64,000 nt of DNA, taken from the NCBI RefSeq assembly GCF_001687325.1, contig NZ_LZRD01000003.1, positions 1-64,000 on the forward strand. Direction: 5' to 3'. This stretch comes from Streptomyces sp. PTY087I2 (GTDB taxonomy: Bacteria > Actinomycetota > Actinomycetes > Streptomycetales > Streptomycetaceae). A program made the translations under genes and the position numbers. Under the pieces are notes generated by a model, which searched no databases, was not told the origin of the DNA, and saw only the letters and a list, made by a program, of their open reading frames with translations. Positions 43,046 to 50,529 of this stretch are shown here, one piece after another (position 1 is the first letter of the stretch; each line of letters starts with the position of its first letter).

Positions 43046-44665
43046 ATGTCCGCACCAGCGCCGTCCACGCTGGCCATCGTCGATGCCGAGCCCCTGCCCC
43101 GGCAGGATGAGGTCCTGACCGACGCGGCCCTCGCGTTCGTGGCCGAGCTGCACCGGCAGTTCACGCCGCGCCGCAATGAGCTGCTCGCCCGGCGCGGTGA
43201 GCGCCGCGCCGAGATCGCCCGCACCTCCACGCTGGACTTCCTGCCGGAGACGGCGGCGGTCCGCGCGGACGACTCCTGGAAGGTCGCGCCCGCCCCGGCG
43301 GCGCTGAACGACCGCCGGGTGGAGATCACCGGTCCGACCGACCGCAAGATGACCATCAACGCCCTGAACTCGGGCGCGAAGGTCTGGCTCGCCGACTTCG
43401 AGGACGCGTCCGCCCCGACGTGGGAGAACGTCGTCCTCGGCCAGCTCAACCTCACCGACGCCTACGAGCGCCGCATCGACTTCACCGACCCGAAGTCCGG
43501 CAAGGCGTACGCGCTGAAGTCCGCCGACGAGCTGGCCACGGTGGTCATGCGCCCGCGCGGCTGGCACCTGGAGGAGCGCCACCTCCAGCTGGACGGCGTC
43601 TCCGTGCCCGGCGCGCTGGTCGACTTCGGCCTCTACTTCTTCCACAACGCGCAGCGCCTGATCGACCTCGGCAAGGGCCCGTACTTCTACCTGCCGAAGA
43701 CGGAGTCGCACCTGGAGGCCCGCCTCTGGAACGACATCTTCGTCTTCGCTCAGGACTACGTCGGCATCCCGCAGGGCACAGTCCGCGCGACCGTCCTGAT
43801 CGAGACGATCACCGCCGCGTACGAGATGGAGGAGATCCTCTACGAGCTGCGCGACCACGCGGCCGGGCTGAACGCGGGCCGCTGGGACTACCTCTTCTCC
43901 ATCGTCAAGAACTTCCGTGACGGCGGCGCCAAGTTCGTGCTGCCGGACCGCAACGCGGTGACGATGACCGCCCCGTTCATGCGGGCGTACACCGAACTCC
44001 TGGTCCGCACCTGCCACAAGCGCGGCGCGCACGCGATCGGCGGCATGGCGGCGTTCATCCCCTCGCGCCGCGACGCCGAGGTCAACAAGGTGGCCTTCGA
44101 GAAGGTCAAGGCCGACAAGGACCGCGAGGCGAACGACGGCTTCGACGGCTCCTGGGTCGCCCACCCCGACCTGGTCCCGATCGCCCTGGCCTCCTTCGAC
44201 GCGGTCCTCGGCGAGAAGCCCAACCAGAAGGACCGGCTGCGCGAGGACGTCTCGGTGGCGGCGGGCGACCTGATCGCCATCGACACCCTCGACGCCAAGC
44301 CCACGTACGAGGGTCTGCGCAACGCCGTCGCGGTCGGCATCCGCTACATCGAGGCCTGGCTGCGCGGCCTGGGCGCGGTCGCCATCTTCAACCTGATGGA
44401 GGACGCGGCCACCGCCGAGATCTCCCGCTCCCAGATCTGGCAGTGGATCAACGCGGACGTGGTCTTCGAGAACGGCGAGCACGCCACCGCGGACCTGGCC
44501 CGCAAGGTCGCCGCCGAGGAACTGGCCGCGATCCGCACGGAGATCGGCGAGGAGACCTTCGCCGCCGGCAAGTGGCAGCAGGCCCACGACCTCCTGCTCC
44601 AGGTCTCCCTGGACCAGGACTACGCGGACTTCCTGACCCTGCCCGCGTACGAGCAGCTGCGCTGA
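43046..44665 (+). CDS. aceB: Malate synthase A
   Basis: 539 residues, the length of malate synthase A. Motifs include 'GPTDRKMTINALNSGAKVWL', 'DFEDASAPTWENVV', the catalytic Arg region 'VVMRPRGWHLEE', the signature 'AAGLNAGRWDYLFSIVK' and the catalytic Asp in the C-terminal helical part after 'EDAATAEISRSQIWQW'. It condenses glyoxylate with acetyl-CoA to malate in the cytoplasm. No isocitrate lyase gene is adjacent; the AllR-type operator instead links it to glyoxylate arising from allantoin. Ends in a strong terminator. Confidence 0.97.
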   Translation: MSAPAPSTLAIVDAEPLPRQDEVLTDAALAFVAELHRQFTPRRNELLARRGERRAEIARTSTLDFLPETAAVRADDSWKVAPAPAALNDRRVEITGPTDRKMTINALNSGAKVWLADFEDASAPTWENVVLGQLNLTDAYERRIDFTDPKSGKAYALKSADELATVVMRPRGWHLEERHLQLDGVSVPGALVDFGLYFFHNAQRLIDLGKGPYFYLPKTESHLEARLWNDIFVFAQDYVGIPQGTVRATVLIETITAAYEMEEILYELRDHAAGLNAGRWDYLFSIVKNFRDGGAKFVLPDRNAVTMTAPFMRAYTELLVRTCHKRGAHAIGGMAAFIPSRRDAEVNKVAFEKVKADKDREANDGFDGSWVAHPDLVPIALASFDAVLGEKPNQKDRLREDVSVAAGDLIAIDTLDAKPTYEGLRNAVAVGIRYIEAWLRGLGAVAIFNLMEDAATAEISRSQIWQWINADVVFENGEHATADLARKVAAEELAAIRTEIGEETFAAGKWQQAHDLLLQVSLDQDYADFLTLPAYEQLR

Positions 44666-44689
44666 CCCACTCCGTCACGACGGACGCCC

Positions 44690-44725
44690 CACTGCCCCCG
44701 GCACCGCACAGCGCCGGGGGCAGTG
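44690..44725 (+). terminator. aceB terminator hairpin
   Basis: CACTGCCCCCGGC (44690-44702) and GCCGGGGGCAGTG (44713-44725) form a perfect 13-bp stem with a 10-nt loop, 25 bases after the aceB stop. It also marks the left edge of the atypical island. Confidence 0.88.
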
Positions 44726-44770
44726 GCATTACTATGCCCAATCCTCTAGCCAAAGCCTCACCCTGTGCGC

Positions 44771-44776
44771 TATAAT
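44771..44776 (+). promoter_or_regulatory. Consensus TATAAT box upstream of small ORF
   Basis: TATAAT is a perfect -10 hexamer, rare in streptomycete DNA. I see no good -35 at 16-19 bases upstream. Transcription from about 44783 would give a ~65-base leader before the ATG at 44848. The surrounding 44728-44840 is clearly less GC-rich than aceB. Confidence 0.4.
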
Positions 44777-44847
44777 GGGCGAGCTATTTTACGGAACCCA
44801 CCGGGCTGTCGAATTCTGACCACGCCCTCCAAACCGTAAGGATGCGC

Positions 44848-44967
44848 ATGACTGCGCCTCGGGCCTCGGCCCCTCGCGCCCCGATGCGGACGCGCTCTCC
44901 CCTCCACCTCTCGCCCAACACGTTCCTGACGAACGCCTGGGAACTCAGCACCCCCACCCTCACCTGA
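44848..44967 (+). CDS. Possible 39-residue leader peptide or small protein
   Basis: ATG 44848 follows AAGGA (44837-44841) at six bases; an ATG at 44842 is also in frame. The product is Pro/Thr/Arg-rich, ends 'TFLTNAWELSTPTLT', and has no membrane segment. It is too short for standard ORF calls. Position after a TATAAT box and just before a strong hairpin suggests a regulatory leader; it could also be a small protein or chance. Confidence 0.35.
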   Translation: MTAPRASAPRAPMRTRSPLHLSPNTFLTNAWELSTPTLT

Positions 44968-44996
44968 CCAGCCACAGTCAGCCCCACACGCTGTGA

Positions 44997-45036
44997 CCGG
45001 AATCAGGAGAAACGTTCCTCCCCTGAGGTATTCCGG
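44997..45036 (+). promoter_or_regulatory. Hairpin between small ORF and small membrane protein gene
   Basis: CCGGAAT (44997-45003) pairs with ATTCCGG (45030-45036), and inner CAGG (45004-45007) with CCTG (45022-45025) after an AGGT bulge. It lies 29 bases after the small ORF stop and 26 before the next start. It could be an attenuator, a processing site or a terminator; no T-tract follows. Confidence 0.45.
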
Positions 45037-45062
45037 CATCCCTCTCTCTCAAGGATGTCTTT

Positions 45063-45275
45063 GTGCTGTTTTCCTCCCTAGGGTCCGTCGGATCCGTCGT
45101 GGCCATCGCGGCGTCCATCTCGTTCACGGCCTGCTTCGCCGTGGCCTGCGTCACCGCCTGCCGCATCGCCAAACGAGCGTTCGCCAAGACCAGTTCGGCC
45201 GATCGGCCCGAAATCCTCAAGCAGTACGCGGTTGTGCTGCGCGCGCTCTTCGCCTTCTCTCTGCGTCGTAAGTAG
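45063..45275 (+). CDS. Small membrane protein in the DUF2075 island
   Basis: 70 residues from GTG 45063 with AAGGA seven bases upstream. One long hydrophobic segment (about residues 8-34, 'SVGSVVAIAASISFTACFAV' onward, three Cys) is followed by a basic amphipathic C-terminal tail ending in 'SLRRK', so the tail should face the cytoplasm. I do not recognise the family. It lies 172 bp upstream of the nuclease-helicase gene on the same strand. Holin-like or effector small membrane proteins often accompany defence genes, but that role here is speculation. Confidence 0.55.
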   Translation: MLFSSLGSVGSVVAIAASISFTACFAVACVTACRIAKRAFAKTSSADRPEILKQYAVVLRALFAFSLRRK

Positions 45276-45338
45276 GTCCGTCGCTGCGCTCCAGGGGCAA
45301 GACGCAGTTCCCCCGCGCACATTCCGAAAGGTCCGCTC

Positions 45339-45458
45339 ATGCCGAAAGAGATAGTGTTCTGCCTGTCGACTTCGCGGCCCGCCAGGCTTCCCCATCAGGA
45401 CACGCCCCCACCCGCACACCACATATCGTGCTGCTCGGGAGCCCGCCTTGATTCGTGA
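45339..45458 (+). CDS. Possible 39-residue coupling ORF overlapping the DUF2075 gene start
   Basis: ATG 45339 follows GAAAGG (45325-45330) by eight bases. The frame ends at TGA 45456-45458, 11 bases inside the next gene. The product begins 'MPKEIVFCLSTSRPAR', has no recognisable domain and two adjacent Cys. Overlap with the TTG start of the following gene suggests translational coupling rather than an independent function. Confidence 0.35.
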   Translation: MPKEIVFCLSTSRPARLPHQDTPPPAHHISCCSGARLDS

Positions 45459-47364
45459 TTCCGTCTCCGCGGCCGCCGCACAGGCCCTGGGCGGCAGCCT
45501 CTTCCTGCGGCTCACCGAGCGGTTCGTCCAGGAGCACGGGTACCAGCCGAGCAGGGCCGAGGCCCGATCCTGGGAGCGCAGTCTCCCGGCCCTCATGAAC
45601 GTGCTGGTCGAAGCAGGCCTTGACGAGGTCACCGTACTGCTGGAGTACGGACTGCCGCTGACGAGCAAGCGGGCTGATGCCGTCCTGGCCGGGGTTCACC
45701 CCAGGACCGGTGAGCCGTCCTATGTAGTCGTCGAACTGAAGCAGTGGAGCCAGGCGACGCCGGAGGAGGGTGAGCCCTCGCTGTGCTGGATCGACGCGTA
45801 CGGCCGCCCGGTCCTCAATCCGATCGAGCAGGTTCGTGGCTACTGTGACTACCTCGTGGCATTCAACGGGGCGCTGGGTGACCACCCTGAGCGAGTCTCC
45901 GGCGCTGCGTACCTGCACAACGCTACGCAGTTCGGCATCGCAGGTCTGGCCGAGGTGGGCCTGAGCGAGAGAGGCCGGATCTTCAGCGAGGAGACCCGCG
46001 GGGAGTTCATCCGCTTCCTCAAAGAACGACTCGCCCCGGTCAACGGAGCGGCGGCCGCAGACGCTTTGCTGGCCGGTAAGGTCGGGCCGTCGAAGCAGCT
46101 CATGGCCGTGGCAGCCGAAGAAGTGCGTAATCGGGAGCAGTTCGTGCTGCTCGACGAACAACGCGTCGCCTACGAGTCCGTGATGGGAGCCGTCAGGCGA
46201 GCCACTCAGGCGGACCGCAAAGAAGTGCTCGTGGTCGAAGGGGGCCCGGGAACGGGAAAGAGCGTCATTGCGCTGTCGTTGCTCGGCGAGCTCTACCGGC
46301 AGGGCCGTTCCGCGCTGCACGCGACGGGATCGCAGTCGTTCACCAAGACGATGCGGAAGGTCGCAGGCGCGCGCAAGAAAGAGGTCCAAGAGCTCTTCAA
46401 GTACTTCAACAGCTTCATGACCGCTGAGCGCAACGCCCTCGACGTCATCATCTGTGATGAAGCCCACCGCATGCGGAAGACGTCCGCCAACCGCTACACG
46501 CCTGCCGCGCAGCGCAGTGACCGGCCTCAGGTCGATGAACTGATCGACGCCGCACGGGTGCCGGTGTTTCTGCTCGACGAGCACCAGATAGTACGACCGG
46601 GCGAGATGGGCGACGTGGAGCAGATCCGCCGAGCCGCCGCGGCCAAGGGGCTGGAGTGCACGGTCATTCATCTGGACAGTCAGTTCCGCTGCGGTGGAAG
46701 CGACGCGTATCTGAACTGGGTTCTGCGCCTGCTGAGGCTGAAGCCCGGTGGTCCCACCGAATGGCGGCCCGACGACCGCATGCAGCTCATGGTGGCCGAG
46801 AGCCCCGCGGAAATGGAGGCCTTCCTCGACCACAAGCGCGAACTCGGCTACGGGGCGCGCATGTCCGCGGGGTACTGCTGGCCGTGGACCAAGAAGACGC
46901 CCCCCGGCGAGGCATTGCCCAACGATGTGGTCATCGGCGACTGGGAGCGGCCATGGAACGTGTTCGGCGACCGCGGTGTCGCGGGTGCGCCGCCCTCCGC
47001 CCTCTGGGCGACGGATCCGGCCGGGTTCGGCCAGGTCGGCTGCGTGTACACAGCACAGGGCTTCGAGTACGACTGGAGCGGCGTCATCATCGGACCGGAC
47101 CTGGTCTGGCGGGACGGCGAGTGGAAGACGGACCGGACCCAGTCGAAGGATCCCGTGTTCAAGAGGTCCACCCCGGACCACGAGGTGGACCTGCTGATTC
47201 GCAATACGTACAAGGTGCTGCTGACCCGCGGAATGATCGGAACGGTGATCTACTCGACGGACGCCGAGACCAGGAACAGGCTCCACGAACTCGTCTCGAG
47301 CGGGCAGCTCACATCGGAACCGGAAGCTCTGTTCTCCCGCTCAGAGACACTCACCGACGTGTAA
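45448..47364 (+). CDS. DUF2075 helicase-like protein with N-terminal PD-(D/E)XK-like nuclease motif
   Basis: 638 residues from TTG 45448, with GGGAG six bases upstream. Residues ~60-105 carry a nuclease-like pattern: D77 in 'KRADAVLAG' and E96-x-K98 in 'YVVVELKQW'. Residues ~262-620 are a DUF2075 (Schlafen-group-3-like) DNA/RNA helicase core: Walker A 'GGPGTGKS' (about 265-272), Walker B 'IICDEAHR' (about 334-341), 'LDEHQIVRPGE' (motif III region), 'VYTAQGFEYDW' and 'VLLTRGM' (motifs V-VI). Codon choice is less GC3-biased than in neighbouring genes, pointing to transfer. Probably acts on foreign or damaged DNA/RNA; a defence role is inference from architecture and context. Confidence 0.88.
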   Translation: MIRDSVSAAAAQALGGSLFLRLTERFVQEHGYQPSRAEARSWERSLPALMNVLVEAGLDEVTVLLEYGLPLTSKRADAVLAGVHPRTGEPSYVVVELKQWSQATPEEGEPSLCWIDAYGRPVLNPIEQVRGYCDYLVAFNGALGDHPERVSGAAYLHNATQFGIAGLAEVGLSERGRIFSEETRGEFIRFLKERLAPVNGAAAADALLAGKVGPSKQLMAVAAEEVRNREQFVLLDEQRVAYESVMGAVRRATQADRKEVLVVEGGPGTGKSVIALSLLGELYRQGRSALHATGSQSFTKTMRKVAGARKKEVQELFKYFNSFMTAERNALDVIICDEAHRMRKTSANRYTPAAQRSDRPQVDELIDAARVPVFLLDEHQIVRPGEMGDVEQIRRAAAAKGLECTVIHLDSQFRCGGSDAYLNWVLRLLRLKPGGPTEWRPDDRMQLMVAESPAEMEAFLDHKRELGYGARMSAGYCWPWTKKTPPGEALPNDVVIGDWERPWNVFGDRGVAGAPPSALWATDPAGFGQVGCVYTAQGFEYDWSGVIIGPDLVWRDGEWKTDRTQSKDPVFKRSTPDHEVDLLIRNTYKVLLTRGMIGTVIYSTDAETRNRLHELVSSGQLTSEPEALFSRSETLTDV

Positions 47365-47365
47365 G

Positions 47366-47790
47366 TCGCCGAGCCCCGGCAGCGGACGAAGAGGGGCCCC
47401 CACCTCCACGCAGCCCCAGCGCCACGAACCTGCAGATCAGGGCGAACAGCACGGCCGGCAGCGGCGCGGGAGACTCCTGCGAAGTCGGCGAGCCGGGCCA
47501 GGATCGGCATCGCCAGGCGGGCGTGGCCGGAGCTGGAGGGGATGAGGTACCGACGACGTCGGCGATCGTCACCGCCGTCAGGACCACCCACATGATCGCG
47601 CGCAGCACGATGCCGTCGCCGAGCGAGATGTCGGCGGCTGAGGACACGACTCCGGTGGCGACCACCACGGTGATGAACGCGCCGATGGCCGGCACGAAGA
47701 AGAACACACCCGCGCTGCCGGACAGTTCGCCGGCCAGGTCCGGCTCGAGGAGGGTGAGCAGGGCATCGGAGCCGCGCCGCCGAATTCGAC
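47366..47790 (-). pseudogene. Decayed fragment of a YfcC-like C4-dicarboxylate/arginine-type carrier
   Basis: On the minus strand one frame reads 'FFFVPAIGAFITVVVATGVV' and 'GIVLRAIMWVVLTAVTIADVV', hydrophobic segments like those of the YfcC carrier family. The adjacent frame then continues with 'IPSSSGHARLAMPILARLADFAGVSR', the conserved C-terminal motif of the same family. Two frames and missing middle parts show frameshift and internal deletions. No start is evident. It fills the 503-bp gap between the DUF2075 gene and the FnIII lipoprotein gene. Confidence 0.5.
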
Positions 47791-47867
47791 GCTGTGCCGG
47801 GATTCGGCGAGGGTACGGAACCCCGGCCCACCCAAGCCCTCCAGGCCCCGGAGCGCCCCGGAAGGTG

Positions 47868-48860
47868 TCAGTCCGTCAGGACCACCGTTCGCTGGGCCGA
47901 GAAGTCGCCCCACTTGCCGTCCGGGAGCTTGGCCCGGAGCTTCACCGAGTAGCGGGTGCCCGCCGGGTCGGGGAGGTCGAGCCGGTAGGTGGCGCGGCCC
48001 TTGGGAGGCGTACCGCCCCAGACGATGGTGGTGGTCAGCTTGCCGTTCATGTGGAGCTCGTAGGCGGGGATGGTGCCGCCCGTGTCGGGCTGGTCCCAGG
48101 ACAGGTCCAGGGTGAACAGGCCGCCCTCCTTGCCGACTTCGGTCCGCAGCCCGGTGGGGGCGGTGCTCGCGGGGGCGCCGGGGGCGGAGGCGGTGGTGAG
48201 GTCGAGGGTGTTGCTGTCGGCCGAGGACTTGTCGGAGGCGTCCCGGGCCCGGACCGTGAAGGTGTAGACGGTCCCCGGGCGCAGCCCCGTGAGCTTCGCC
48301 GTGGTCTCGGAGGCGGGGACGCTGTGGATCCGGGAGTCCTCCTGGTAGATGTCGTACGAGGTGACGCCGACGTCGTCCTTGGCCGCGCCCCAGGTCAGCG
48401 TGGCCCCACGGCTTCCGTCGGCGCGACCCGTCAGCTTCGCCGGGGCGGTGGGGGGTGTGTCGTCCTTCGGCGGGGTGGCCTGGGTGGTGACGGGGATGGC
48501 CTTGCTGGGCGCGGAGAGGTTCCCGGCGGCGTCCTTGGCCCGGACGCTGAAGGTGTAGTCCGTCGAGGCCGTCAGACCGTTGACGTCGATCATGGTCTTT
48601 GTCGCCGGGACGCTCTTGACCTTGCTCTTTCCCCGGTAGACCTCGTAGCCGGCGACCTTCTCGTCATCGGCTGCGGCCTTCCACATGACGTGCACCGAGG
48701 TGGAACTGCTGGCCTGGGCGGTCACGTTCTCCGGGGTGCCGGGCGGCTGGGTGTCGGCTTCGGCGGAACCACCGCAGGCGGAGAGAAGGGGGGCGAGAAG
48801 CAGGGCGGAACAGGCCAACGCGGCAGATATGTGGGGGCGTTGCACGGTGGTGCCTTCCAT
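47868..48860 (-). CDS. Lipoprotein with three fibronectin type III domains
   Basis: 330 residues from ATG 48860; the longer frame overlaps the divergent gene. A lipoprotein signal ends in 'LLSAC'. Three FnIII repeats follow at about residues 40-130, 135-225 and 230-325, each starting 'PPGTPENVTA', 'PPTAPAKLTG' or 'APTGLRTEV' and carrying the 'TDYTFSVRAKDAAGN'-type strand. No catalytic domain. Likely a cell-surface, matrix-binding or protein-interaction lipoprotein. Confidence 0.9.
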   Translation of the reverse strand: MEGTTVQRPHISAALACSALLLAPLLSACGGSAEADTQPPGTPENVTAQASSSTSVHVMWKAAADDEKVAGYEVYRGKSKVKSVPATKTMIDVNGLTASTDYTFSVRAKDAAGNLSAPSKAIPVTTQATPPKDDTPPTAPAKLTGRADGSRGATLTWGAAKDDVGVTSYDIYQEDSRIHSVPASETTAKLTGLRPGTVYTFTVRARDASDKSSADSNTLDLTTASAPGAPASTAPTGLRTEVGKEGGLFTLDLSWDQPDTGGTIPAYELHMNGKLTTTIVWGGTPPKGRATYRLDLPDPAGTRYSVKLRAKLPDGKWGDFSAQRTVVLTD

Positions 48861-49020
48861 CCGGACAGCAATGGTCCAGACCTGTATGACATGACGGGGT
48901 GCCCTCCGACAAGAGTCCGGCCGGGAACCTTCCGCTATATGCCGGGTTGCGCCGGCCGCCCCGCCGGTCCGGGGAGCCCGTCGACCGATGAGTTTCCGGT
49001 GGCGGAGGGGTCTTCCCTGT

Positions 49021-49710
49021 ATGGATACGCATGAGAGCCCCGCGTCGGCTACGGACGAGATCCCTGCGTCGCCCGCGCACGAGACCCCCGTGTCGGCCAC
49101 GCCCGGGACCGGCTCGTCGGCCGACGCCCTGCCCGACCTGGAGCCGGCCGCCCGGCGGATCGCCGCGCTGCTCGGGGCGGTCGACGACAGCGCGCTGGAC
49201 GGCCCCACCCCCTGCCCCGACTACGCCGTACGGGAGCTGCTCGGCCATCTCACCGGGCTCGCCACCGCCTTCCGTGACGCCGCCCGCAAGGATTTCGGGC
49301 CGAGCACGGCCACCTCCCCCGACGCGGCTCTCCCCGTCCTCGACGACGACTGGCGCGAGGCGCTGCCCCGGCGGCTTGAGGAGATGGCGGCTGCCTGGCG
49401 CGCGCCCGACGCCTGGACGGGCATGACCCGGGCGGGCGGCATCGAGCTGCCCGGCGAGGTGGCCGGGGCCGTCGCGCTCGACGAACTCGTGATCCACGGC
49501 TGGGACCTGGCCCGCTCGACCGGGCAGCCGTACGCGGCGGGCGAGGCCGAGCTGCGGTCCTGCGCGGCGCTGCTCGCCCCGGACGAGGACGACCCGGACC
49601 GCGGGGGCATCTTCGGGCCGCCCGTCCCGGTGCCGGCCGACGCCCCGCTGCTGGACCGGGTGATCGCCCTCAGCGGCCGAAGCCCGGACTGGCGGCCGGG
49701 CGACCGATAG
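49021..49710 (+). CDS. TIGR03086-type DinB-like metal-binding protein
   Basis: 229 residues. A Ser/Ala/Thr/Pro-rich N-terminal ~38 residues precede the four-helix MDMPI/DinB-like fold: 'DGPTPCPDYAVRELLGHLTG' carries the first metal His and 'ALDELVIHGWDLARSTGQPY' the second. The C-terminal 'FGPPVPVPADAPLLDRVIAL' is diagnostic of the TIGR03086 group. Relatives act as thiol-dependent (mycothiol or glutathione) isomerases or S-transferases. GGAGGGG lies upstream at 11 bases. The substrate is unknown. Confidence 0.88.
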   Translation: MDTHESPASATDEIPASPAHETPVSATPGTGSSADALPDLEPAARRIAALLGAVDDSALDGPTPCPDYAVRELLGHLTGLATAFRDAARKDFGPSTATSPDAALPVLDDDWREALPRRLEEMAAAWRAPDAWTGMTRAGGIELPGEVAGAVALDELVIHGWDLARSTGQPYAAGEAELRSCAALLAPDEDDPDRGGIFGPPVPVPADAPLLDRVIALSGRSPDWRPGDR

Positions 49711-49788
49711 ACGGGGGCGGGAGCCCTTCGCCGTCCGCCCGCAACAAGATGTTCGACGCGGCCGCCACCGCACAGGCGCGGGAGCCCG

Positions 49789-50472
49789 TCAGCTGGTGAA
49801 GAACTCCGTGATGTGCGCGGCCACCAGGTCCGCCCGGGTCTCGTGCGGGCGGTGGCCGCCCGGGACCGTGATCAGCCGGCAGTCCGGGACGAGGGAGGCC
49901 ACGTCCGCCTGGCGGTGCTGTTCCATCCCGCTCTCCGGGCCCCCGGTGATGATCAGCGTCGGGGAGACGATGTCGCCGAGGCCATCGGCCGCATCCGGGC
50001 CGGGGTCGGCGAGCTGGTCCCGTACGGCGGGCACCGCGTTCTCGTCGTAGTCCACCGGGCCATCGGCGCGACCGGCCGGGCCCGGGTCGCCGGGGAACGG
50101 GGCCGGGGTCTCCACCAGCACCAGCCGCTCCACCCGGTCGGAGTGCTCCTGGGCCACCAGCCGGGCGACGACGCCGCCCATGCCGTGGCCGACGAGGCCG
50201 ACCCGGTCCAGCTCCAGTTCGTCGAGGAAGCCCACGACGTCCTCGGCCATCAGCTCCAGGCCGTAGCCGTCGGGCCAGTCGCTCTCGCCGTGACCGCGCA
50301 GGTCCAGGGCGTACACCCGCCACTCCTGGCCCAGCAGGGCGCCGGCCGCCTCCCACTGCCCGGCCGAACCGCCGAGGCCGTGCAGCAGCACGACGGGCGA
50401 GCCGAACGCGTCGCCCCAGGCCCGGTACGCGAGGCGCACATCGCCGACATCCACAACAGACTGATCTTCCAT
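49789..50472 (-). CDS. Alpha/beta hydrolase homologue lacking the nucleophile serine
   Basis: 227 residues, length below the usual ~270. Fold motifs are clear: oxyanion 'LLHGLGGSAGQW', 'ALDLRGHGESDWPDGYG', nucleophile elbow region 'VGLVGHGMGGVVARLV' and C-terminal 'VPGGHRPHETRADLV'. The elbow should read GHSMGG; here the codon is GGC, so Gly replaces the nucleophile Ser. The catalytic His seems to remain. Either the protein is inactive or binding-only, or another residue serves. It is next to purine genes but shares no obvious link. Confidence 0.85.
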   Translation of the reverse strand: MEDQSVVDVGDVRLAYRAWGDAFGSPVVLLHGLGGSAGQWEAAGALLGQEWRVYALDLRGHGESDWPDGYGLELMAEDVVGFLDELELDRVGLVGHGMGGVVARLVAQEHSDRVERLVLVETPAPFPGDPGPAGRADGPVDYDENAVPAVRDQLADPGPDAADGLGDIVSPTLIITGGPESGMEQHRQADVASLVPDCRLITVPGGHRPHETRADLVAAHITEFFTS

Positions 50473-50529
50473 GCCGCTGACGCTACAGCCGACGGGCGGG
50501 CGCCCGCGCCCCGCTGTCGGGGCAAGGGG

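Noticed and set aside
44727..44847. tRNA gene as an island integration site next to aceB
   Set aside because: No cloverleaf with a GTTCGAAT-type T-loop and acceptor stem could be built on either strand, and no flanking direct repeat was found.
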